Of a DNA stretch of 64,000 bases, positions 37,538-47,800 are shown one piece after another. Made by a program: the position numbers and the translations under genes. Origin of the DNA: Carpediemonas membranifera (lineage: Eukaryota; Fornicata); NCBI GenBank assembly GCA_019828565.1, contig JAHDYR010000022.1, positions 62,001 through 126,000 of the forward strand. Reading direction: 5' to 3'. Below the pieces are notes generated by a model. It saw only the letters and a program-made list of their open reading frames with translations, searched no databases and was not told the origin of the DNA. Every line of letters begins with the position of its first letter. The stretch's first letter is position 1.

Positions 37538-38755
37538 ATGTCTGTCGGCGAGATTGCCCTTGCGGGCGCCGCGCTTCTGCTCCCAATCTATGTCCTTTCT
37601 CTGTTTGTTCTCTGGTGCATGCCTTGCTTCCCGAATCCGTCAATGTTAGTTGCTCCTCTCGATCAAGCCATCATGAGCCTTGTTTCCATCATTCCACGTC
37701 GAATGAAGACCATACAAGTGTCAATACTGTCTCTTATTGAGCGTCCGTCGCCTGTTCTCCCAATAGCATTCGTCGTAATGCTGGTTGCGTCCGCCATCTT
37801 CACCCATGCCTCCCTCATGCAAGAGTGGCGGACCCGCAGCGTAGGATGGCACAACGAACGAATCATACAGCCCCCTCGGATCAAGGCCAGCACCAACGAT
37901 CTCCAGTCGAGCGCCACACCGAGATTCCATCCGATCTTCAGATACGTCATCTGGTCAGGCTACACTGTTACCCTCATACTGTTTGCCTACCTTTGCATCT
38001 CAGACCCGGGTTATATCACGCCTGAGAGCGTCCCTGCTGAGCTTGCCCGCTTCAATCCCGACTATGTGACATGCTTCCCTGCAGTATGCCCCACATGTAA
38101 CCTGCCCAAGCCAGCCAGGGCGCGCCACTGTCGCCAGTGCAACCGGTGTGTGTACGGTTACGATCACCACTGCAACTGGATCAACAACGACGTCGGTCAA
38201 TACAACCTCCCCGGCTTCATCGTCTGGCTCGCCGTTGTTAGTCTCGGCGCCGGGATCCTCACCATCTTGCACTCCACTGCTGCCATCGCTGCCATCGCCC
38301 AGGCCGAGACCTTGGACGCGGTGGTCTTCCTCCTCCACGGCCACATGGTCTTCGCCGTCGGTCTCCTCGCCCATGCCTTTGTCACAGTGGCGTTCGGCCT
38401 CTTCTTCTTGAACCACTCCATCCTTGCTCTCGTCAACCAAACCAGCAGCGAGCGGGCTCGTCGGACTCGGGCCATGAGACACGCGCTGAAGTGCTCGGAT
38501 GGGTACGTCACCATCCCAGTTGAAGCCATCCCGGTCGACCAGAGAAGCTCTCATGGTCTGGACGACAAAGTGGCAGGGTATGTACAGGTGCCAGGCATGG
38601 TGGGCTATGACATATTCCAGACAAACCCATATAGCGTGGGCGTCTTCAACATCCTCGCCTGCATAAGGAACCTCAGGGTCAGGGTCGCGATGAGGGAGTT
38701 TGTCCGTAGAAACTTGTTCATGAGGGTTCGACTTGACTGCGGAGGGTCTGAGTGA
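37538..38755 (+). CDS. DHHC palmitoyltransferase, Swf1/ZDHHC4-like
   Basis: 405 residues from ATG 37538 (an in-frame ATG at 37436 would add 34 polar residues before the first membrane segment). Four or more hydrophobic segments. The Cys-rich domain reads CPTCNLPKPARARHCRQCNR then CVYGYDHHCNWINNDVGQYN, with the catalytic DHHC near residue 208. KPARxxHC and WINN resemble the Swf1/ZDHHC4 branch, which S-acylates SNAREs and other membrane proteins. TNPYSVGVFNIL near the C-terminus matches the NPY/PaCCT element. TGA stop; ATAAAA about 40 nt downstream, only a few bases before the next gene's ATG. Confidence 0.93.
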   Translation: MSVGEIALAGAALLLPIYVLSLFVLWCMPCFPNPSMLVAPLDQAIMSLVSIIPRRMKTIQVSILSLIERPSPVLPIAFVVMLVASAIFTHASLMQEWRTRSVGWHNERIIQPPRIKASTNDLQSSATPRFHPIFRYVIWSGYTVTLILFAYLCISDPGYITPESVPAELARFNPDYVTCFPAVCPTCNLPKPARARHCRQCNRCVYGYDHHCNWINNDVGQYNLPGFIVWLAVVSLGAGILTILHSTAAIAAIAQAETLDAVVFLLHGHMVFAVGLLAHAFVTVAFGLFFLNHSILALVNQTSSERARRTRAMRHALKCSDGYVTIPVEAIPVDQRSSHGLDDKVAGYVQVPGMVGYDIFQTNPYSVGVFNILACIRNLRVRVAMREFVRRNLFMRVRLDCGGSE

Positions 38756-38812
38756 CCGCTGAATATTCGCGGATTCTCGAATTTTTATCCACGATAAAAG
38801 CTAGCAACGTCG

Positions 38813-41800
38813 ATGAAGGGAGAACCAGGGAAGGAAGGCTTCCCTGAGCATTCCAATGATCGAAATAGTAGTGATTTAGATCATACGATCATTGCGCAGC
38901 AGAATGGCACGATTGCTGCGCTATCGATCAAGGTAGACGAGTTGGAGGCCAATCTGGCTGAATCGTACTACGTTATCCAGGCTTTTCACAGCGAACGAGA
39001 AGCATGGGTGAAGTGGAGAACAGAACTGCAAAGCTATACGAAGGAGCTGGAGTCTCAGGCGCGTTCAAACGATGACCTGATCGTCGCTCTGAAGAAGCGC
39101 CTCAGTGCGGTCGAATCAACAGCTACCAGCCAGCAGAAGGACGCGTTAGCCAATATCCCACTTCCTGACACTGCTTCTGGGGAGGAACTCGCACCACCAC
39201 ACGCCCTGGAGCTTGATATGGTCGCCAAATCTTTCAAGGCAGAAGTCGCCCAATTAGAGGCTCAGCTTGCCGCATACAACGATGAAAAGGCTGAGGCTGA
39301 GCGGTACATGCGGGAGAGAGATGTCTTGGCCGCAGAGCTGGGTCGGGTCCGCGAGGCCGTCGATATGGGTGAGCCCCGAGACGGGTGCAAATCAAGTATC
39401 GAGAAGCAGGTCGCAGCATTGCACGCGGAGAAGAAATCACTTGAGGATGAGCTCATCGCGGTGGCTGAGCTGAACAAGGACGTCTGGCAGACACAACATG
39501 ACCTCGAGGGGGAGCTGGTTGGTCTCGCCGCCGAGAAGGCCGAGCTCGAGACGCGCCTCGCTGCGCTCTCCGAGGCATCGCTCCCAGCCGAGCCTGAAAG
39601 TCCGGCTGCATCCGAGCCGGGCACGCCTCGCCACAAGCACAGCAAGGGCCGCAAGGTCAACGCGGCCGAGCTCAAGGCGAAGGTGAACGATCTCCGCCAG
39701 GCCCGCGACGAACTGCGGCAGGCTCTCGACAAGGTCACCTCCGAGAAGGCCGCGCTCGAGACCCAGCTCGCTGAGGCCGAGGCCAGCCGCGAGTCGACCC
39801 AGGCCGAGCTCGAAGCGAAGCTCTCCGCCGTCACCGCCGAGAAGGACGCCCTCGAGACCAACGTCGACGGTCTCGCCGCCGAGAAGGCCGAGCTCGAGAC
39901 GCGCCTCGCTGCGCTCTCCGAGGCATCGCTCCCAGCCGAGCCTGAAAGTCCGGCTGCATCCGAGCCGGGCACGCCTCGCCACAAGCACAGCAAGGGCCGC
40001 AAGGTCAACGCGGCCGAGCTCAAGGCGAAGGTGAACGATCTCCGCCAGGCCCGCGACGAACTGCGGCAGGCTCTCGACAAGGTCATCTCCGAGAAGGCCG
40101 CGCTCGAGACCCAGCTCGCTGCCCAGACTGAGCTCGAGGACAAGCTTGCCGCGCTCGAGACCCAGCTCGCTGAGGCCGAGGCCAGCCGCGAGTCGACCCA
40201 GGCCGAGCTCGAAGCGAAGCTCTCCGCCGTCACCGCCGAGAAGGACGCCCTCGAGACCAACGTCGACGGTCTCGCCGCCGAGAAGGCCGAGCTCGAGACG
40301 CGCCTCGCTGCGCTCTCCGAGGCATCGCTCCCAGCCGAGCCTGAAAGTCCGGCTGCATCCGAGCCGGGCACGCCTCGCCACAAGCACAGCAAGGGCCGCA
40401 AGGTCAACGCGGCCGAGCTCAAGGCGAAGGTGAACGATCTCCGCCAGGCCCGCGACGAACTGCGGCAGGCTCTCGACAAGGTCACCTCCGAGAAGGCCGC
40501 GCTCGAGACCCAGCTCGCTGCCCAGACTGAGCTCGAGGACAAGCTTGCCGCGCTCGAGACCCAGCTCGCTGAGGCCGAGGCCAGCCGCGAGTCGACCCAG
40601 GCCGAGCTCGAAGCGAAGCTCTCCGCCGTCACCGCCGAGAAGGACGCCCTCGAGACCAACGTCGACGGTCTCGCCGCCGAGAAGGCCGAGCTCGAGACGC
40701 GCCTCGCTGCGCTCTCCGAGGCATCGCTCCCAGCCGAGCCTGAAAGTCCGGCTGCATCCGAGCCGGGCACGCCTCGCCACAAGCACAGCAAGGGCCGCAA
40801 GGTCAACGCGGCCGAGCTCAAGGCGAAGGTGAACGATCTCCGCCAGGCCCGCGACGAACTGCGGCAGGCTCTCGACAAGGTCACCTCCGAGAAGGCCGCG
40901 CTCGAGACCCAGCTCGCTGAGGCCGAGGCCAGCCGCGAGTCGACCCAGGCCGAGCTCGAAGCGAAGCTCTCCGCCGTCACCGCCGAGAAGGACGCCCTCG
41001 AGACCAACGTCGACGGTCTCGCCGCCGAGAAGGCCGAGCTCGAGACGCGCCTCGCTGCGCTCTCCGAGGCATCGCTCCCAGCCGAGCCTGAAAGTCCGGC
41101 TGCATCCGAGCCGGGCACGCCTCGCCACAAGCACAGCAAGGGCCGCAAGGTCAACGCGGCCGAGCTCAAGGCGAAGGTGAACGATCTCCGCCAGGCCCGC
41201 GACGAACTGCGGCAGGCTCTCGACAAGGTCATCTCCGAGAAGGCCGCGCTCGAGACCCAGCTCGCTGCCCAGACTGAGCTCGAGGACAAGCTTGCCGCGC
41301 TCGAGACCCAGCTCGCTGAGGCCGAGGCCAGCCGCGAGTCGACCCAGGCCGAGCTCGAAGCGAAGCTCTCCGCCGTCACCGCCGAGAAGGACGCCCTCGA
41401 GACCAACGTCGACGGTCTCGCCGCCGAGAAGGCCGAGCTCGAGACGCGCCTCGCTGCGCTCTCCGAGGCATCGCTCCCAGCCGAGCCTGAAAGTCCGGCT
41501 GCATCCGAGCCGGGCACGCCTCGCCACAAGCACAGCAAGGGCCGCAAGGTCAACGCGGCCGAGCTCAAGGCGAAGGTGAACGATCTCCGCCAGGCCCGCG
41601 ACGAACTGCGGCAGGCTCTCGACAAGGTCACCTCCGAGAAGGCCGCGCTCGAGACCCAGCTCGCTGCCCAGACTGAGCTCGAGGACAAGCTTGCCGCGCT
41701 CGAGACCCAGCTCGCTGAGGCCGAGGCCAGCCGCGAGTCGACCCAGGCCGAGCTCGAAGCGAAGCTCTCCGCCGTCACCGCCGAGAAGGACGCCCTCGAG

Positions 41801-44800
41801 ACCAACGTCGACGGTCTCGCCGCCGAGAAGGCCGAGCTCGAGACGCGCCTCGCTGCGCTCTCCGAGGCATCGCTCCCAGCCGAGCCTGAAAGTCCGGCTG
41901 CATCCGAGCCGGGCACGCCTCGCCACAAGCACAGCAAGGGCCGCAAGGTCAACGCGGCCGAGCTCAAGGCGAAGGTGAACGATCTCCGCCAGGCCCGCGA
42001 CGAACTGCGGCAGGCTCTCGACAAGGTCATCTCCGAGAAGGCCGCGCTCGAGACCCAGCTCGCTGAGGCCGAGGCCAGCTGCGAGTCGACCCAGGCCGAG
42101 CTCGAAGCGAAGCTCTCCGCCGTCACCGCCGAGAAGGACGCCCTCGAGACCAACGTCGACGGTCTCGCCGCCGAGAAGGCCGAGCTCGAGACGCGCCTCG
42201 CTGCGCTCTCCGAGGCATCGCTCCCAGCCGAGCCTGAAAGTCCGGCTGCATCCGAGCCGGGCACGCCTCGCCACAAGCACAGCAAGGGCCGCAAGGTCAA
42301 CGCGGCCGAGCTCAAGGCGAAGGTGAACGATCTCCGCCAGGCCCGCGACGAACTGCGGCAGGCTCTCGACAAGGTCACCTCCGAGAAGGCCGCGCTCGAG
42401 ACCCAGCTCGCTGCCCAGACTGAGCTCGAGGACAAGCTTGCCGCGCTCGAGACCCAGCTCGCTGAGGCCGAGGCCAGCCGCGAGTCGACCCAGGCCGAGC
42501 TCGAAGCGAAGCTCTCCGCCGTCACCGCCGAGAAGGACGCCCTCGAGACCAACGTCGACGGTCTCGCCGCCGAGAAGGCCGAGCTCGAGACGCGCCTCGC
42601 TGCGCTCTCCGAGGCATCGCTCCCAGCCGAGCCTGAAAGTCCGGCTGCATCCGAGCCGGGCACGCCTCGCCACAAGCACAGCAAGGGCCGCAAGGTCAAC
42701 GCGGCCGAGCTCAAGGCGAAGGTGAACGATCTCCGCCAGGCCCGCGACGAACTGCGGCAGGCTCTCGACAAGGTCACCTCCGAGAAGGCCGCGCTCGAGA
42801 CCCAGCTCGCTGCCCAGACTGAGCTCGAGGACAAGCTTGCCGCGCTCGAGGCCCAGCTCGCTGAGGCCGAGGCCAGCCGCGAGTCGACCCAGGCCGAGCT
42901 CGAAGCGAAGCTCTCCGCCGTCACCGCCGAGAAGGACGCCCTCGAGACCAACGTCGACGGTCTCGCCGCCGAGAAGGCCGAGCTCGAGACGCGCCTCGCT
43001 GCGCTCTCCGAGGCATCGCTCCCAGCCGAGCCTGAAAGTCCGGCTGCATCCGAGCCGGGCACGCCTCGCCACAAGCACAGCAAGGGCCGCAAGGTCAACG
43101 CGGCCGAGCTCAAGGCGAAGGTGAACGATCTCCGCCAGGCCCGCGACGAACTGCGGCAGGCTCTCGACAAGGTCACCTCCGAGAAGGCCGCGCTCGAGAC
43201 CCAGCTCGCTGCCCAGACTGAGCTCGAGGACAAGCTTGCCGCGCTCGAGACCCAGCTCGCTGAGGCCGAGGCCAGCCGCGAGTCGACCCAGGCCGAGCTC
43301 GAAGCGAAGCTCTCCGCCGTCACCGCCGAGAAGGACGCCCTCGAGACCAACGTCGACGGTCTCGCCGCCGAGAAGGCCGAGCTCGAGACGCGCCTCGCTG
43401 CGCTCTCCGAGGCATCGCTCCCAGCCGAGCCTGAAAGTCCGGCTGCATCCGAGCCGGGCACGCCTCGCCACAAGCACAGCAAGGGCCGCAAGGTCAACGC
43501 GGCCGAGCTCAAGGCGAAGGTGAACGATCTCCGCCAGGCCCGCGACGAACTGCGGCAGGCTCTCGACAAGGTCACCTCCGAGAAGGCCGCGCTCGAGACC
43601 CAGCTCGCTGCCCAGACTGAGCTCGAGGACAAGCTTGCCGCGCTCGAGACCCAGCTCGCTGAGGCCGAGGCCAGCCGCGAGTCGACCCAGGCCGAGCTCG
43701 AAGCGAAGCTCTCCGCCGTCACCGCCGAGAAGGACGCCCTCGAGACCAACGTCGACGGTCTCGCCGCCGAGAAGGCCGAGCTCGAGACGCGCCTCGCTGC
43801 GCTCTCCGAGGCATCGCTCCCAGCCGAGCCTGAAAGTCCGGCTGCATCCGAGCCGGGCACGCCTCGCCACAAGCACAGCAAGGGCCGCAAGGTCAACGCG
43901 GCCGAGCTCAAGGCGAAGGTGAACGATCTCCGCCAGGCCCGCGACGAACTGCGGCAGGCTCTCGACAAGGTCACCTCCGAGAAGGCCGCGCTCGAGACCC
44001 AGCTCGCTGCCCAGACTGAGCTCGAGGACAAGCTTGCCGCGCTCGAGACCCAGCTCGCTGAGGCCGAGGCCAGCCGCGAGTCGACCCAGGCCGAGCTCGA
44101 AGCGAAGCTCTCCGCCGTCACCGCCGAGAAGGACGCCCTCGAGACCAACGTCGACGGTCTCGCCGCCGAGAAGGCCGAGCTCGAGACGCGCCTCGCTGCG
44201 CTCTCCGAGGCATCGCTCCCAGCCGAGCCTGAAAGTCCGGCTGCATCCGAGCCGGGCACGCCTCGCCACAAGCACAGCAAGGGCCGCAAGGTCAACGCGG
44301 CCGAGCTCAAGGCGAAGGTGAACGATCTCCGCCAGGCCCGCGACGAACTGCGGCAGGCTCTCGACAAGGTCACCTCCGAGAAGGCCGCGCTCGAGACCCA
44401 GCTCGCTGCCCAGACTGAGCTCGAGGACAAGCTTGCCGCGCTCGAGGCCCAGCTCGCTGAGGCCGAGGCCAGCCGCGAGTCGACCCAGGCCGAGCTCGAA
44501 GCGAAGCTCTCCGCCGTCACCGCCGAGAAGGACGCCCTCGAGACCAACGTCGACGGTCTCGCCGCCGAGAAGGCCGAGCTCGAGACGCGCCTCGCTGCGC
44601 TCTCCGAGGCATCGCTCCCAGCCGAGCCTGAAAGTCCGGCTGCATCCGAGCCGGGCACGCCTCGCCACAAGCACAGCAAGGGCCGCAAGGTCAACGCGGC
44701 CGAGCTCAAGGCGAAGGTGAACGATCTCCGCCAGGCCCGCGACGAACTGCGGCAGGCTCTCGACAAGGTCACCTCCGAGAAGGCCGCGCTCGAGACCCAG

Positions 44801-47800
44801 CTCGCTGCCCAGACTGAGCTCGAGGACAAGCTTGCCGCGCTCGAGACCCAGCTCGCTGAGGCCGAGGCCAGCCGCGAGTCGACCCAGGCCGAGCTCGAAG
44901 CGAAGCTCTCCGCCGTCACCGCCGAGAAGGACGCCCTCGAGACCAACGTCGACGGTCTCGCCGCCGAGAAGGCCGAGCTCGAGACGCGCCTCGCTGCGCT
45001 CTCCGAGGCATCGCTCCCAGCCGAGCCTGAAAGTCCGGCTGCATCCGAGCCGGGCACGCCTCGCCACAAGCACAGCAAGGGCCGCAAGGTCAACGCGGCC
45101 GAGCTCAAGGCGAAGGTGAACGATCTCCGCCAGGCCCGCGACGAACTGCGGCAGGCTCTCGACAAGGTCACCTCCGAGAAGGCCGCGCTCGAGACCCAGC
45201 TCGCTGCCCAGACTGAGCTCGAGGACAAGCTTGCCGCGCTCGAGACCCAGCTCGCTGAGGCCGAGGCCAGCCGCGAGTCGACCCAGGCCGAGCTCGAAGC
45301 GAAGCTCTCCGCCGTCACCGCCGAGAAGGACGCCCTCGAGACCAACGTCGACGGTCTCGCCGCCGAGAAGGCCGAGCTCGAGACGCGCCTCGCTGCGCTC
45401 TCCGAGGCATCGCTCCCAGCCGAGCCTGAAAGTCCGGCTGCATCCGAGCCGGGCACGCCTCGCCACAAGCACAGCAAGGGCCGCAAGGTCAACGCGGCCG
45501 AGCTCAAGGCGAAGGTGAACGATCTCCGCCAGGCCCGCGACGAACTGCGGCAGGCTCTCGACAAGGTCACCTCCGAGAAGGCCGCGCTCGAGACCCAGCT
45601 CGCTGCCCAGACTGAGCTCGAGGACAAGCTTGCCGCGCTCGAGACCCAGCTCGCTGAGGCCGAGGCCAGCCGCGAGTCGACCCAGGCCGAGCTCGAAGCG
45701 AAGCTCTCCGCCGTCACCGCCGAGAAGGACGCCCTCGAGACCAACGTCGACGGTCTCGCCGCCGAGAAGGCCGAGCTCGAGACGCGCCTCGCTGCGCTCT
45801 CCGAGGCATCGCTCCCAGCCGAGCCTGAAAGTCCGGCTGCATCCGAGCCGGGCACGCCTCGCCACAAGCACAGCAAGGGCCGCAAGGTCAACGCGGCCGA
45901 GCTCAAGGCGAAGGTGAACGATCTCCGCCAGGCCCGCGACGAACTGCGGCAGGCTCTCGACAAGGTCACCTCCGAGAAGGCCGCGCTCGAGACCCAGCTC
46001 GCTGCCCAGACTGAGCTCGAGGACAAGCTTGCCGCGCTCGAGACCCAGCTCGCTGAGGCCGAGGCCAGCCGCGAGTCGACCCAGGCCGACCTCGAGAAGA
46101 AGCTCGACGCCCTCCGCGCTGAGAAGGATACTCTCGAGACCAAGATCGCCTCGGTCACCTCCGAGAAGGACGCTCTTGAGACCCGCCTTGACGAGACCGC
46201 CAAGGACCGCGACTCGACCCAGGCCGACCTCGAGAAGAAGCTCGACGCCCTCCGCGCTGAGAAGGACGCTCTTGAGACCCGCCTTGACGAGACCACCAAG
46301 GACCGCGACTCGACCCAGGCCGACCTCGAGAAGAAGCTCGACGCCCTCCGCGCTGAGAAGGACGCTCTTGAGACCAAGATCGCCTCGGTCACCTCCGAGA
46401 AGGACGCTCTTGAGACCCGCCTTGACGAGACCGCCAAGGACCGCGACTCGACCCAGACCGACCTCGAGAAGAAGCTCGACGCCCTCCGCGCTGAGAAGGA
46501 CGCTCTTGAGACCCGCCTTGACGAGACCACCAAGGACCGCGACTCGACCCAGGCCGACCTCGAGAAGAAGCTCGACGCCCTCCGCGCTGAGAAGGACGCT
46601 CTTGAGACCCGCCTTGACGAGACCGCCAAGGACCGCGACTCGACCCAGGCCGACCTCGAGAAGAAGCTCGACGCCCTCCGCGCTGAGAAGGACGCTCTTG
46701 AGACCAAGATCGCCTCGGTCACCTCCGAGAAGGACGCTCTTGAGACCCGCCTTGACGAGACCACCAAGGACCGCGACTCGACCCAGGCCGACCTCGAGAA
46801 GAAGCTCGACGCCCTCCGCGCTGAGAAGGACGCTCTTGAGACCCGCCTTGACGAGACCGCCAAGGACCGCGACTCGACCCAGGCCGACCTCGAGAAGAAG
46901 CTCGACGCCCTCCGCGCTGAGAAGGACGCTCTTGAGACCCGCCTTGACGAGACCGCCAAGGACCGCGACTCGACCCAGGCCGACCTCGAGAAGAAGCTCG
47001 ACGCCCTCCGCGCTGAGAAGGATACTCTCGAGACCAAGATCGCCTCGGTCACCTCCGAGAAGGACGCTCTTGAGACCCGCCTTGACGAGACCGCCAAGGA
47101 CCGCGACTCGACCCAGGCCGACCTCGAGAAGAAGCTCGACGCCCTCCGCGCTGAGAAGGACGCTCTTGAGACCCGCCTTGACGAGACCGCCAAGGACCGC
47201 GACTCGACCCAGGCCGACCTCGAGAAGAAGCTCGACGCCCTCCGCGCTGAGAAGGATACTCTCGAGACCCGCCTTGACGAGACCGCCAAGGACCGCGACT
47301 CGACCCAGGCCGACCTCGAGAAGAAGCTCGACGCCCTCCGCGCTGAGAAGGACGCTCTTGAGACCCGCCTTGACGAGACCACCAAGGACCGCGACTCGAC
47401 CCAGGCCGACCTCGAGAAGAAGCTCGACGCCCTCCGCGCTGAGAAGGACGCTCTTGAGACCCGCCTTGACGAGACCGCCAAGGACCGCGACTCGACCCAG
47501 GCCGACCTCGAGAAGAAGCTCGACGCCCTCCGCGCTGAGAAGGACGCTCTTGAGACCCGCCTTGACGAGACCACCAAGGACCGCGACTCGACCCAGGCCG
47601 ACCTCGAGAAGAAGCTCGACGCCCTCCGCGCTGAGAAGGATACTCTCGAGACCAAGATCGCCTCGGTCACCTCCGAGAAGGACGCTCTTGAGACCCACCT
47701 TGACGAGACCACCAAGGACCGCGACTCGACCCAGGCCGACCTCGAGAAGAAGCTCGACGCCCTCCGCGCTGAGAAGGACGCTCTTGAGACCCGCCTTGAC

